Shown: positions 41,422 through 49,812 of the stretch, piece after piece
How positions within the stretch are numbered: position 1 is the stretch's first letter
Layout of the letters: each line of letters opens with the position of its first letter
Source: UBA1127 sp034422455
GTDB taxonomy: Bacteria; Chloroflexota; Dehalococcoidia; Lucifugimonadales; UBA1127
DNA length: 64,000 nt
Direction: 5' to 3'
Assembly (NCBI GenBank): GCA_034422455.1
Contig: DAOUJQ010000013.1
Coordinates: 62,001 to 126,000 of the forward strand
Program-made: the position numbers and the translations under genes
The notes under the pieces: model-generated
Told to the model about the DNA's origin: nothing
The model's input: only the letters and a program-made list of their open reading frames with translations
The model's database searches: none

Positions 41422-42429
41422 ATGCAGAAGGTTTGGGTTCGGACCCTGGTTGTGTTGATAATGGCCGCCCTCTTTGCAGGCGGTCTCGTGCTCGGATTGT
41501 CCGTGAACGAGCCGGATAATGCCGCGCTCCGCGCCGAGACGGAGGAGCAGCAAAGGGAGTTGACCAGCCTGCAATCACGCCTCACCGATCAGGACGGTCA
41601 GATTACGGACCTGCGCACGCAGCTTGCTGATGCGAATGCCGAGCGTTCCGGCTTGACCGTGTCGCTGGAAGCCTCCCGCTCGACGGCAAGGGACCTCGAG
41701 CAGGATGCCGCCCACATGTCGTCCGAACTCGGCAGCATCAGGACGCAGTTGGACCGGTCGGAGTCCGCGCTGAGTGGGACGGAGGACAGGAACCGCAAGC
41801 TCCAATTGGAGCTGCTGCAAGTCAGGGAATTGCAGACTGATCTGAACCAGGCGTTTGATCTGCTCTCCGAGCTGGAGGAGCTGACCAACACCGAGTTCGG
41901 GCCCAACCACGGCGACGCCCTTCTGCTGGTGGAGGAGGGATACCTGGCCGCCAACAACAGGAACCTGAAGGAAGCCGCCGCGTTTTTCGAGGAGTCCAGC
42001 AAGGCCTTTGAGCTTGCCAGGGCCAACGCGGAAGAGGTCACCACCAAGAGCGAGGAGATTGCTTCCCTGGTCCCCGAAGAGGCGAACCAGACCTTCATCA
42101 CCAGCCACCGGAACGCGCGCTCCACCGTCTTTGCCATGGAGGCGCAGGCCCGCAACTATGAGGCCGCCGGCCACCTGTACACCATCCTCGAAGAGTGGAC
42201 GGAGACAGACTCGCCCACCGCGCGCGACAAGACCCGGTGGCGCGAGCTGGCGGACAAGGCCGAGGACCAGTTCGAGATGGCGATGAGCGCGCTGGACGGG
42301 GCCGACACCTGGAGTCCCGGCCTCTGGCGGCGCACCGAGGCCCTGCGCCTCAACGTGCGCGACTGGCGCAATCTGTTGGTCGGCATCCGGATCAATATCA
42401 TCGATGCGCCGGAGCGCAGGGGCAGCTAG
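41422..42429 (+). CDS. Membrane-anchored coiled-coil protein, unknown function
   Basis: A 335-residue protein with an N-terminal membrane helix (about 8-28), a long coiled coil (about 35-135) and a C-terminal helical domain (about 145-330) that has a TPR-like feel (LLVEEGYLAANNRNLKEAAAFFEESSKAFELA). GGGAGGA lies before the ATG, and a TACAAT box lies near 41391. It resembles the protein at 4292-5056 in overall plan. The last four bases overlap the end of the convergent lipB. The function is unknown. Confidence 0.75.
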   Translation: MQKVWVRTLVVLIMAALFAGGLVLGLSVNEPDNAALRAETEEQQRELTSLQSRLTDQDGQITDLRTQLADANAERSGLTVSLEASRSTARDLEQDAAHMSSELGSIRTQLDRSESALSGTEDRNRKLQLELLQVRELQTDLNQAFDLLSELEELTNTEFGPNHGDALLLVEEGYLAANNRNLKEAAAFFEESSKAFELARANAEEVTTKSEEIASLVPEEANQTFITSHRNARSTVFAMEAQARNYEAAGHLYTILEEWTETDSPTARDKTRWRELADKAEDQFEMAMSALDGADTWSPGLWRRTEALRLNVRDWRNLLVGIRINIIDAPERRGS

Positions 42430-43142
42430 CTTTGCAGGGCGGGTGAGTTGAGCATCGCCCGCGTCTGATCCGCTTCCGCCCACTCGGCGCGCAGCCCCAG
42501 CCGGCGGGCCAGCGCGTCCGCCACTGTGGCCCGCACCTGCGAGCCGTCGACCTGCCGGCCGAGCTCCCGCTCCATCGACGTCACGGGCAGGCCGGGCACG
42601 CCGCACGGCACGATGTGCCGGAAATAGCCGGTGTCCGTGCTGACGTTCAGCGCAAACCCGTGGCTGCTGGTCCCCCGGCTGACCCGAAGCCCAATCGCCG
42701 CCAGCTTGCGCTCGTTCGGCGGCTCGCCCGTCCAGATCCCCGGCATGACGTCCGAGTGGTGGGCGTCCAGCCCGAAGACCGCCAGCGCCTCGGCCAGCGC
42801 CGCTTCCAGCGCCCTTACGTAGCGCACCGGCCCGCCGATGCGGCGCACGTCCAGGATCGGGTACCCCACGAGCTGCCCGGGACCGTGGTAGGTGACCTCC
42901 CCGCCGCGGTCGACGGCGTACACCGCGATCCCCTCCCGGGCCAGCGTCTCATCGTCCAGCAGCACGTCTTCACGCCGCCCGCGACGACCCAGCGTGTACA
43001 CGTGCGGATGCTCCAGCAGCAGCACCGTGTCCCCGATGCGCCCCTTCTGGCGTTCTGCCACGAGGCTCTTTTGCAGCGCCCACGCCGCGCTGTACTCTGT
43101 CTCTCCGAGCCAGTGAAAGACGGCTGTTGCCCGGTCGCTCAT
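42426..43142 (-). CDS. lipB: Octanoyltransferase
   Basis: Transfers octanoate from acyl carrier protein to lipoyl domains, the first step of lipoate synthesis. The 238-residue protein shows EHPHVYTLGR, the family block RGGEVTYHGPGQLVGYPI (about 79-96), and KLAAIGLRVSRGTSSHGFALNV with the catalytic Lys. The catalytic Cys lies in HIVPCGVPGLPVTS. The stop codon overlaps the stop of the convergent coiled-coil gene. The lipoyl synthase gene is not adjacent. Confidence 0.95.
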   Translation of the reverse strand: MSDRATAVFHWLGETEYSAAWALQKSLVAERQKGRIGDTVLLLEHPHVYTLGRRGRREDVLLDDETLAREGIAVYAVDRGGEVTYHGPGQLVGYPILDVRRIGGPVRYVRALEAALAEALAVFGLDAHHSDVMPGIWTGEPPNERKLAAIGLRVSRGTSSHGFALNVSTDTGYFRHIVPCGVPGLPVTSMERELGRQVDGSQVRATVADALARRLGLRAEWAEADQTRAMLNSPALQS

Positions 43143-43214
43143 GGGGCCATTATCGGCAGGGAATGTGGCGCGCGCCAGCGGTGTTGATTCGCTACAATGA
43201 AGCGGGAGGCAGCA

Positions 43215-43685
43215 ATGGCAGAAAGACGGTATTGGCTGTTCAAGTCAGAGCCCAACGCCTACTCCTACGCCGACCTGCAGAACGACGGCGTGGCCGAGTG
43301 GGACGGCGTCCGCAACTACCAGGCCCGCAATTTCCTCCGGGACTCCATCAAGGAGGGCGACGGCATCCTCTTCTACCACAGCAGCACCTCGCCCATGGCC
43401 GTCGTCGGCACGGCCGTAGTCGTCCGCGACGGCTACCCGGACTCGACCGCGTGGGACCCCGACTCCGCGCACCCGGACCCGCAGAGCACGCCGGAAACCC
43501 CCCGCTGGTACATGGTGGACATCAAGGCAGACCGCGAATTCGAGTCGCAGGTAACCCTGGAAGCCATCAAGAACACCCCGGGGCTGGAGAAGATGATGGT
43601 CGCCCAGCGCGGCTCCCGTTTGTCCATCCAGCCGGTGACGCCTGAGGAGTGGGACATCGTCACAAAACTGGGCGGGCTCGGGTAG
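43215..43685 (+). CDS. EVE-domain protein
   Basis: A 156-residue EVE/PUA-like domain protein beginning MAERRYWLFKSEP, the typical EVE opening. Also characteristic are VAEWDGVRNYQARNFLRDSIKEGDGILFYHS and the WYMVDIKADREF strand. EVE domains bind modified nucleobases in RNA or DNA. The ATG at 43215 has GGGAGG 7 bases upstream. An ATG six codons earlier (43197) lies within the ribosome-site region and is less likely. It stands just upstream of nfo, probably in the same transcript. Confidence 0.9.
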   Translation: MAERRYWLFKSEPNAYSYADLQNDGVAEWDGVRNYQARNFLRDSIKEGDGILFYHSSTSPMAVVGTAVVVRDGYPDSTAWDPDSAHPDPQSTPETPRWYMVDIKADREFESQVTLEAIKNTPGLEKMMVAQRGSRLSIQPVTPEEWDIVTKLGGLG

Positions 43686-43690
43686 GCGCC

Positions 43691-44542
43691 ATGCGGATCG
43701 GCGCGCACGTATCGTCCGCCGGCGGCATCAGCAGGGCCGTCGACCGCGCCGTGGAGATCGGCGCGGAGACCATCCAGGTCTTCTGCTCTCCGCCGCAGGG
43801 TTGGGCGTACAAGCCCCCTCCGGAAGATGAGGTCATCGCGTTCCGGCAGAAGTCGGAGGAGACGGGCATCGGCCCGGCCTTCCTGCACGGCATCTACCTC
43901 ATGAATTTCGGCAGCCCGGACCCGGAGCTGATCGCCAAGTCGAAGGCTGCTCTTTCCAACTACATGGAGTGCGCAGCGCAGATCGGCGCCACGGGCGTCA
44001 TCTTCCATAGCGGCAGCCACAAGGGCCAGGGGTTCGAGGCCGTCCTTCCCCAGACCGTCGCCGCCCTGCGAGAGGTGCTGGCCGCCGCCCCTGAGGGGCC
44101 GCTGCTGCTCATCGAAAACTGCGCCGGAATGGGCAACCACATCGGTGCGTCCTTCACGGAAATCGGGCGCATCATGGACGGCATCGACAGCTCGCGCGTC
44201 AAGGTTTGCCTGGATACCCAGCACTCCTTTGCCGCCGGTTACGACGTCTCGCAACCGGAAACCCTAGACGCGGCGCTTGCGGAGTTCGACTCGGCAATTG
44301 GGTTGCACAATCTCGTCGCCGTGCACGCCAATGACGCCAAGACCCCCTTTGCCTCGGGCGTCGACCGCCACGCGAACATCGGCGAGGGCTACATCGGCGA
44401 CGCCGGGTTCGCCGTCATTCTCGCCCACCCGGCGTTCCACGACGTTCCCTTCCTGCTCGAGGTCCCGGGTGAGGGCAACGGGCCGGACCGCGCACAGCTT
44501 GACCACGTCAAGGCCTTGCGGGACGGGGCGGGGGCCGCGTGA
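43691..44542 (+). CDS. nfo: Endonuclease IV (AP endonuclease)
   Basis: A 283-residue zinc-dependent AP endonuclease of base-excision repair. MRIGAHVSSAGG gives the first His ligand. HSGSHKG, IENCAG, LDTQHSFAAGYD, VHANDAK, DRHANIGEG and LLEVPG supply the remaining metal ligands in the expected order. Length is normal. It begins six bases after the EVE gene stop, and its own stop overlaps the start of the next gene, indicating an operon. Confidence 0.95.
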   Translation: MRIGAHVSSAGGISRAVDRAVEIGAETIQVFCSPPQGWAYKPPPEDEVIAFRQKSEETGIGPAFLHGIYLMNFGSPDPELIAKSKAALSNYMECAAQIGATGVIFHSGSHKGQGFEAVLPQTVAALREVLAAAPEGPLLLIENCAGMGNHIGASFTEIGRIMDGIDSSRVKVCLDTQHSFAAGYDVSQPETLDAALAEFDSAIGLHNLVAVHANDAKTPFASGVDRHANIGEGYIGDAGFAVILAHPAFHDVPFLLEVPGEGNGPDRAQLDHVKALRDGAGAA

Positions 44543-44919
44543 TGGCCGTCAGGCTCACGACGACCCAGTTCGAGCGACTCGTCGCAGACGCCTTGGAGGG
44601 ACTGCCGCAGGAAGTCCACGACATCCTGGACAACGTCGAGGTCATGACGCAGCACTGGCCGTCGGCGGAACAGATGGAGGACACCGGGACGGAGCACGAC
44701 TACGGCCTGCTGGGCCTGTACGAGGGCATACCGCTCATCGACCGCGGCCACTACAACTGGGCGCTGCCGGACCGCGTGACGCTGTTCCAGCGGCCGCTGG
44801 AGGCCGTCTGCGACACCCACGACGAGCTTGAGCGCCAGGTGCAGATCACCGTGGTGCATGAGCTGGCGCACCACGTGGGCTGGGACGACGAGGATATCCA
44901 CCGAATGGGCTTCGGCTAG
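44542..44919 (+). CDS. Zincin-like metallopeptidase (DUF1025/MpnP-type)
   Basis: A 125-residue protein with the zinc-binding HELAHHVGWDDEDIH motif at its C-terminus, matching the HExxHxxGxxD pattern of the small possible metallopeptidase family. The FDxxLxxLPxE-like N-terminus (FERLVADALEGLPQEVHDILDNVEV) is typical. The ATG shares one base with the nfo stop; a GTG one codon earlier would give a four-base overlap. Confidence 0.85.
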   Translation: MAVRLTTTQFERLVADALEGLPQEVHDILDNVEVMTQHWPSAEQMEDTGTEHDYGLLGLYEGIPLIDRGHYNWALPDRVTLFQRPLEAVCDTHDELERQVQITVVHELAHHVGWDDEDIHRMGFG

Positions 44920-44937
44920 CCCCGCCGCTCCTGCTCG

Positions 44938-46083
44938 CTACGCTGCCGCGTGCTCCTCGACGGCCTCACCCTCCACCCGAACGCGAACGAAGTCCCTTTC
45001 AGCCTCGCGGACGTGGCCGTTCCGGTCGCCCCGCTGTGCGTCGCGGGCCCGCTCCAGCCGCTCCTCGGCGATGCGGTCCGCCGCCTCGTGCGGTGGGAGG
45101 CCGTGTTTGCGGGAAACGTGCAGCACCCGCGTCACCGTTTCCTCGATGTCCCGCACGCGCTCTCGGGCAACGCACTCGTCGTAGCCGTCAACCTCGACCG
45201 CGAGGTTGATCACCCCGCCGGCGTTGATGATGAAGTCGGGCACGTACACGATGCCCCGGTTCCACAGCTGCCTGCCGTTCTCCGGCGTCAGCAACTGGTT
45301 GTTGGCCGCGCCGGCGACCACCTTGGAGCGCAGGCGTCGAATGGTGTCGCAGTTCAGCACGCCACCGAGCGCGCAGGGCGCGAACACGTCGGCCTGGACG
45401 TCGTAGATGGCGTCCGGGTCCTGCAGGACTGTGCAGTTGAGCCCACGCGCCCGCTCCAGCGCCGCCGGGTTCACGTCGGTCACGGTGATGCGCGCCCCCT
45501 CGGCGAGCAGGTGCTCCACCAGGGAGGTCGCCACCTTGCCGAAGCCCTGCACGGCGACCGACACGTCCTTCAGCGTGTCAGTGCCCAGGGTCTCCCGCAC
45601 GGCGGCCTTCATGCCCTTGTAGATGCCGAAGCCGGTGATGTGGGAGGTGTTGCCGCTGCCGCCGTATTGGGCCGGCAGCCCCACGACGTGCCTTGTCTCC
45701 TCGCTTATCGCGACGAGGTGCTCAGGCCTGACGCCGACGTCCTCCGTGGTGATGTACCGTCCGCCCAGGGAGTCGACGTGGCGGCCGAAGGCACGGATCG
45801 CCGCGTCGCTGACGCCCGTCTTCGGGTCGGCCCAGATGAGCGCCTTGCCGCCGCCGAAATCGAGGCCCGCGGCCGCGCTCTTGTACGTCATCGCGCGGGC
45901 CAGCCGCAGCACGTCATTCACCGCATCCTCTTCCGTCGCATGGGGCCAGATGCGCACGCCGCCAAGGGACGGCCCAAGGGTAGTGTCGTGGATGCAGATG
46001 AACGCTCGGAGGCCGGAACTCTTGTCAACTGCCACCAGCAACTGCTCGTAGTCGCCGGTCTGCATGGTGTCGATCACGTCCAT
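44938..46083 (-). CDS. Leucine/amino-acid dehydrogenase (Glu/Leu/Phe/Val family)
   Basis: A 381-residue NAD-dependent amino-acid dehydrogenase. TYKSAAAGLDFGGGKALI contains the two active-site lysines. The Rossmann motif is VAVQGFGKVATSL, and FAPCALGGVLN and GAANNQL follow, as in leucine and valine dehydrogenases. It probably deaminates branched-chain amino acids released from imported peptides. The ATG at 46081-46083 has GGAGG about 8 bases upstream. The C-terminal ~25 residues (from RDAQRGDRNGHV) are charged and look like an extension beyond the family core. Confidence 0.9.
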   Translation of the reverse strand: MDVIDTMQTGDYEQLLVAVDKSSGLRAFICIHDTTLGPSLGGVRIWPHATEEDAVNDVLRLARAMTYKSAAAGLDFGGGKALIWADPKTGVSDAAIRAFGRHVDSLGGRYITTEDVGVRPEHLVAISEETRHVVGLPAQYGGSGNTSHITGFGIYKGMKAAVRETLGTDTLKDVSVAVQGFGKVATSLVEHLLAEGARITVTDVNPAALERARGLNCTVLQDPDAIYDVQADVFAPCALGGVLNCDTIRRLRSKVVAGAANNQLLTPENGRQLWNRGIVYVPDFIINAGGVINLAVEVDGYDECVARERVRDIEETVTRVLHVSRKHGLPPHEAADRIAEERLERARDAQRGDRNGHVREAERDFVRVRVEGEAVEEHAAA

Positions 46084-46282
46084 CGTGTGCCTCCTCTCCG
46101 GCGCCTGCGGGAACAGGCGTCGCGATCGACTATGTTCCTCTCCTTCCATTGTAGCCCAAAATCGACCGTTGTGACGAATTTCGTCGCGGTATTTCAAGCG
46201 AATCCTGAGGACGCCAATGGAAGGAGGGACAAGACATCGGTGGGACGGGCGGGCTGGAGGCAGTGGAAGCCGGAAGGGCGGC

Positions 46283-47017
46283 TTACAGGTCGCGGCTGTT
46301 CATGAACTTGAGCGCAAGGAAGGGGAGGATGAGGATCGGCACAACCCCCAGGCCCACCAGCACGGTGACTTCGATGGAGAGCGACTTGCCCTGCAATACC
46401 AGCGGAAGGTTGCCGAGCACCCCCTCCGGGGTAAATCCGTCCGCGTATGCCAGGTCCAGGATGCCCAGCGCCATGTACCAGATGACGCCCAGCACAACCA
46501 GGCCCATGACCGTGTTCGTGACCAGTACGCTGACCGTGATGCCGAGGAACGACAGGACGGTGAGCAGCAGCACCCAGTACGCCATGCCGACCAGGATGCC
46601 CTCGACGGTCATGTCGTTGTTGAGCGACATTTCGCGCATCAGGAACGCAGTCGGAGCCGCGACGATGATGAAGATGAACGCATTCCCGAATGAACGGGAC
46701 ACCAGCTTCGCCAGCAGGTAGGGCGTCGGCGCGATGCCGCGGCTGATGATGGACTCGCCCAGGAACCTGAACTCCTGCGAGATGGCGCTGACGCTGTTGG
46801 CCAGCACCACCAGGCTGCCCAGGACCACGTACAAGACCAGCGCCCAGCCCATCAGGAATGAGGAATCGTCAATGAAGTTGCGGGATACGATTACGCCCAT
46901 GACGCCGCCGGTCAACGTGAGCACGAACCAGAACCGGACAATCCATGACTTGGCAAGAATGGTCAGGTCATACTCCAGGAGACACAGAAAGGCGTTGGTG
47001 CTGAGGCCTCTTCTCAT
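46283..47017 (-). CDS. ABC-2-type transporter permease
   Basis: A 244-residue membrane protein with six hydrophobic segments and the layout of ABC-2 exporter permeases. It is translated directly after the ATPase at 47017-48084, with a TGATG stop/start overlap, so the two form one exporter. The substrate is unknown; candidates include lipids, drugs or peptides. The ATG at 47015-47017 is preferred over a TTG one codon earlier. Confidence 0.85.
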   Translation of the reverse strand: MRRGLSTNAFLCLLEYDLTILAKSWIVRFWFVLTLTGGVMGVIVSRNFIDDSSFLMGWALVLYVVLGSLVVLANSVSAISQEFRFLGESIISRGIAPTPYLLAKLVSRSFGNAFIFIIVAAPTAFLMREMSLNNDMTVEGILVGMAYWVLLLTVLSFLGITVSVLVTNTVMGLVVLGVIWYMALGILDLAYADGFTPEGVLGNLPLVLQGKSLSIEVTVLVGLGVVPILILPFLALKFMNSRDL

Positions 47018-48084
47018 CAAATCACCTCGTCGGATGAAGCGGAGCGCAGTGAGGGTAGTTCATCCCGAGGTGCTCTGGACGGCGAGTAAATCCCCAACTG
47101 GGCCATGATGTCCTCAGTGTCCAGCGCCCGGGCAAAGCCCTTCCGGCGGTCTTCCTGCAGCGTCTTGAGGAAGGCGTCCTCCAGGTCCCCTGCAGGCTGA
47201 ATGGACTTGAGCACGACACCGTGGCGGGCGAGGGCGTCCAGCACCTGGCTAAGGATGGTGATGAACTCGCCCTCCCGGTTGTTGAACGCAATCCTGACCG
47301 TATTCGCGCCCAATCGCTCAAACGTGATCCCGCGCACCTCCACGGTTGCGGCCTGGAGGCCCAGCTCTACTTCGCCCTCGACCAGCAGGTCGATGGTGTT
47401 GGCCAGGGTGAGGTGCTTCATGTCCAGCACGGAACCGGTGAACACCAGCTTCCCGTGGTTCAGGATGCCCACGAAGTCGCAGGTCTCGTCGGCGTCCGGC
47501 AGGATGTGCGTCGAGAGGATGATGGTCTTGCCTTTGCGCCGCAGCTCCTCAAACAGGTCCAGCGTGTAGTGCCGTCCCTCCGGGTCAAGGCCGATGGTCG
47601 GCTCGTCGAGGAGCAGCAGGTCCGGGTCGTTCATCAGCGCGGCCGCGATGCCAAGGCGGGTGCGCTGGCCGCTGGACAGGTGTTCGATCCGTTGGGACGA
47701 CGCCTGCAGCAGGTCCATGGCGTGGAGCAATGCCGAGAGCCTGGGCTTGCGGATGCTGGGGACGATGCCGAACAGCTTGCCGACCAGGTCAAGATAGGAT
47801 ATCGGCGACATGTCGAAAGGGAAGTTGCCGTTCTGGGAGAGGAAACCGATACGCCGGCGCAGGTGGCCCGCTGCGAGGTTCATCGGCTCCTGGAAAACGC
47901 GGATGCTTCCCGCCGTAGGCCGCTGCAGCCCCATGATGAGCCGCAGCGCCGTGCTCTTTCCGGCGCCGTTCGGGCCAATGAGGCCGAAGATGCAACCCTG
48001 GGGTATGGATACGTTTACGCTGTTGAGGGCAATTTGCCGTGCTGCATAGATCTTCGTGAGGTCTACCGTCTCAACAACGTCCAT
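47017..48084 (-). CDS. ABC transporter ATP-binding protein (ABC-2 exporter)
   Basis: A 355-residue ATPase. Walker A is GPNGAGKST, the signature LSSGQRTRLG and Walker B LLLLDEPTIGLDPEG. The C-terminal ~110 residues extend beyond the nucleotide-binding domain in the manner of CcmA/NatA-type exporter ATPases. The first two bases of the downstream permease ATG overlap its stop. Cytoplasmic face of the membrane. Confidence 0.93.
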   Translation of the reverse strand: MDVVETVDLTKIYAARQIALNSVNVSIPQGCIFGLIGPNGAGKSTALRLIMGLQRPTAGSIRVFQEPMNLAAGHLRRRIGFLSQNGNFPFDMSPISYLDLVGKLFGIVPSIRKPRLSALLHAMDLLQASSQRIEHLSSGQRTRLGIAAALMNDPDLLLLDEPTIGLDPEGRHYTLDLFEELRRKGKTIILSTHILPDADETCDFVGILNHGKLVFTGSVLDMKHLTLANTIDLLVEGEVELGLQAATVEVRGITFERLGANTVRIAFNNREGEFITILSQVLDALARHGVVLKSIQPAGDLEDAFLKTLQEDRRKGFARALDTEDIMAQLGIYSPSRAPRDELPSLRSASSDEVI

Positions 48085-48184
48085 GTCTTCTCCTCCAAAA
48101 CCTAGCGGCTATGTTCTCACATATGCGTAACTTCGGGCAATAGGATAGCCGGGCGCCGGACGGTTGCGAACGCAGTGAATGGCT

Positions 48185-48213
48185 TTGACGCTGGCCGTGG
48201 GTGCAACTACAAT
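48185..48213 (+). promoter_or_regulatory. Sigma70-type promoter of the DsbA-family gene
   Basis: TTGACG (48185-48190), a 17-base spacer and TACAAT (48208-48213), 26 bases ahead of the ATG at 48240. GGGAGG lies 7 bases before that ATG. The match supports translation from 48240, upstream of the in-frame TGA. Confidence 0.7.
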
Positions 48214-48239
48214 GTTGCCAGAAATTTGGGAGGTGCGGC

Positions 48240-48878
48240 ATGGCCAAGCTCTCTTGTGACGTGTTCTTCGATTACACCTGACCCTTTGTGTACAACGCAG
48301 CCGTGTGGCTGGAGTCCGCAAAGGAGACCGCGGGAGACGAGCTGGAGCTGAACTGGCGAGGTTTCCTGCTGGAACAGATCAACAGCAAGGAAGGCCCTGA
48401 CTGGAAGGTCTGGGAGCAGCCTGACGACTATGAGTTTCGCGGAATGTGGGCCCTCCGGGCCGGCGAGGCCGCCAAGGCGCAGGGGCCGGAGCTCTTCCAG
48501 CAGTTCCACATGGCGCTGCTCCGGGCACGCCACGTGGACCGCGTCAACGTCGGCGACCGGGAAGTGCTCATGGAGATCGCCGCAGGCGTAGGCCTCGACC
48601 TGGAGCAATTCCGCGCCGACATGGAGGACCAGGCGACCAAGGACAAGGTCGCCGCTGACCACGTCGAGGCCGTCGAGAGCTACGGCGTGTTCGGCACGCC
48701 CACGTTCGTCTTCCCCAACGGCGCCGCGGCGTTCGTCAAGCTCCTCAAGCCGCCGGAGGCCCGCGCGTCACGCGCCCTGGAGCTGCTCTCCGAGATGATG
48801 GAGGACCACATCTACATCGGTGAGGTCAAGCGGCCCCAGCCGCCGTGGCCCAAGGGCGCATTCACCGCCGGGAGCTAG
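48240..48878 (+). CDS. DsbA-family thiol oxidoreductase, probable selenoprotein with TGA-encoded active-site residue
   Basis: Read from the ATG at 48240, the first 13 codons give MAKLSCDVFFDYT; codon 14 is TGA (48279-48281), then PFVYNAAVWLES continues in frame for 198 more residues. Members of the DsbA/FrnE family have Cys at exactly that place (DYxCPF). The thioredoxin-fold cis-Pro loop is intact (GVFGTPTFVF, near residue 155), as is the helical insertion. A promoter, a strong ribosome site and a downstream SECIS-like hairpin support readthrough with selenocysteine. The frame downstream is intact for almost 200 codons, which argues against a decaying pseudogene. If read without Sec, translation would have to begin at GTG 48288 or further in and lose the active site. 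The second Cys of CxxC is Val here. Confidence 0.75.
48283..48324 (+). promoter_or_regulatory. SECIS-like hairpin after the in-frame TGA
   Basis: The lower stem CCTTTGTG (48283-48290) pairs with CGCAAAGG (48317-48324), one G-T pair. The apical stem CAGCC (48298-48302) pairs with GGCTG (48307-48311), with loop GTGT. The loop begins 22 bases after the TGA and its first base is G. Known bacterial SECIS elements place an apical loop about 16-37 bases after the UGA, with G among the first loop bases. Confidence 0.65.
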
Positions 48879-48886
48879 CCCCTCGC

Positions 48887-49582
48887 ATGGAGCCGAACGT
48901 GGAGTCAGTCGAGAAGGCGTTGGGCGTCCGCTTTCGCGACCCGGGCCTGCTGCGCCTCAGCCTGACCCATAGCTCATACGTCAACGAGCACCCCCAGGAT
49001 GCTCCGGTCTCGAACGAACGGCTGGAGTACCTGGGGGACGCTTTTTTGAGCGCGGTTGTCGCCCGCCGCCTCTACCTCGACCATCCGGACATGACCGAGG
49101 GTGAGCTGACGGAGGCCCGTGCCAGCGTCGTGCGCGGGGAGACCCTCGGCCAGCGGGCCCGCGAGATCGGCCTTGGCGAACACCTCCTGCTCGGCCAGGG
49201 CGAGGAGCAGAGCGGCGGCCGGGAAAAGCCCGGCAACCTTGCGTGCGCGCTGGAGGCGGTTGTCGGCGCCATCTACCTCGACCAGGGGCACGAGGCCGCC
49301 GAGGCTTTCATCTTCCGGGCGTTCGCAACCGAGATCGACGGCGCCGCCTCACCGAAATCACTGCAGGACCCAAAGTCACAGCTCCAGGAGGCCGCGCAAG
49401 CGCGGGGGCTCGGCGCGCCGCAGTACCGGCTGCTCTCCGAGATAGGCCCCGGGCACGCGCGCACCTTCACCGTCGAGGTCATCGTCGCCGGCGAGCCTCT
49501 CGCCAGGGGCTCCTCCTCCCGCAAGGTTGACGCTGAGCGGCGGGCGGCGAGTGCGGCGCTGGCGCTGCTCCCCGCCCTCTAG
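48887..49582 (+). CDS. rnc: Ribonuclease III
   Basis: A 231-residue double-strand-specific endoribonuclease. The family signature NERLEYLGDAFL occurs near residues 43-54, the second catalytic block LACALEAVVGAIYLDQG near 115-131, and a C-terminal dsRNA-binding domain covers about 160-230 (SQLQEAAQARG...RKVDAERRAASAAL). It starts eight bases after the DsbA-family gene stop. The Phe-to-Tyr change in the signature (NERLEY) is tolerated in the family. Confidence 0.94.
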   Translation: MEPNVESVEKALGVRFRDPGLLRLSLTHSSYVNEHPQDAPVSNERLEYLGDAFLSAVVARRLYLDHPDMTEGELTEARASVVRGETLGQRAREIGLGEHLLLGQGEEQSGGREKPGNLACALEAVVGAIYLDQGHEAAEAFIFRAFATEIDGAASPKSLQDPKSQLQEAAQARGLGAPQYRLLSEIGPGHARTFTVEVIVAGEPLARGSSSRKVDAERRAASAALALLPAL

Positions 49583-49627
49583 CCCTCTCCCCTCTCCCTG
49601 CCTTGTAAGCGCCTGGCAACGGCCTTC

Positions 49628-49812
49628 CATACGAACGCACATCTTTTGACATACTATAACATCAATGCATATTCCAATATAATCAAAACGATTGGAACGC
49701 CTTGACAGCAGGCGTATAATTCGCGCACGTCCTTACATCCAGCCAACGGTGAAGCCCAGCGGAGACAGGAGGAGGACATGCAGCGGTACATCATCGTCAG
49801 GCTGGCCCAAGC
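49628..49812 (+). repeat. Duplicated promoter/leader, copy 1
   Basis: 185 bases that recur without insertions or deletions at 50745-50929 (offset 1117), covering the promoter, operator-like inverted repeat, leader, ribosome site and the first ~12 codons of the permease genes. Confidence 0.9.
49671..49720 (+). promoter_or_regulatory. Promoter with operator-like inverted repeat, first DppB-like gene
   Basis: -35 TTGGAA (49692-49697), 17-base spacer, -10 TATAAT (49715-49720). An inverted repeat (ATTCCAAT 49671-49678, ATTGGAA from 49691) overlaps the -35, a place where a regulator could bind. A TTGACA seven bases before the -10 is conserved in all three copies of this promoter region. Confidence 0.65.

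Noticed and set aside
48240..48281. Simple nonsense mutation (pseudogene)
   Set aside because: Not excluded, but the stop falls exactly at the catalytic residue, the remaining frame is intact and a SECIS-like fold follows, which together favour selenocysteine.
48288..48878. Truncated DsbA-family gene starting at GTG 48288
   Set aside because: It has no ribosome site and lacks the first strand and active-site residue, whereas the ATG at 48240 has a promoter and a Shine-Dalgarno.
49702..49720. TTGACA and TATAAT seven bases apart as a promoter pair
   Set aside because: Seven bases is far too short for a -35/-10 pair; TTGGAA with a 17-base spacer fits. The TTGACA may be an operator part.
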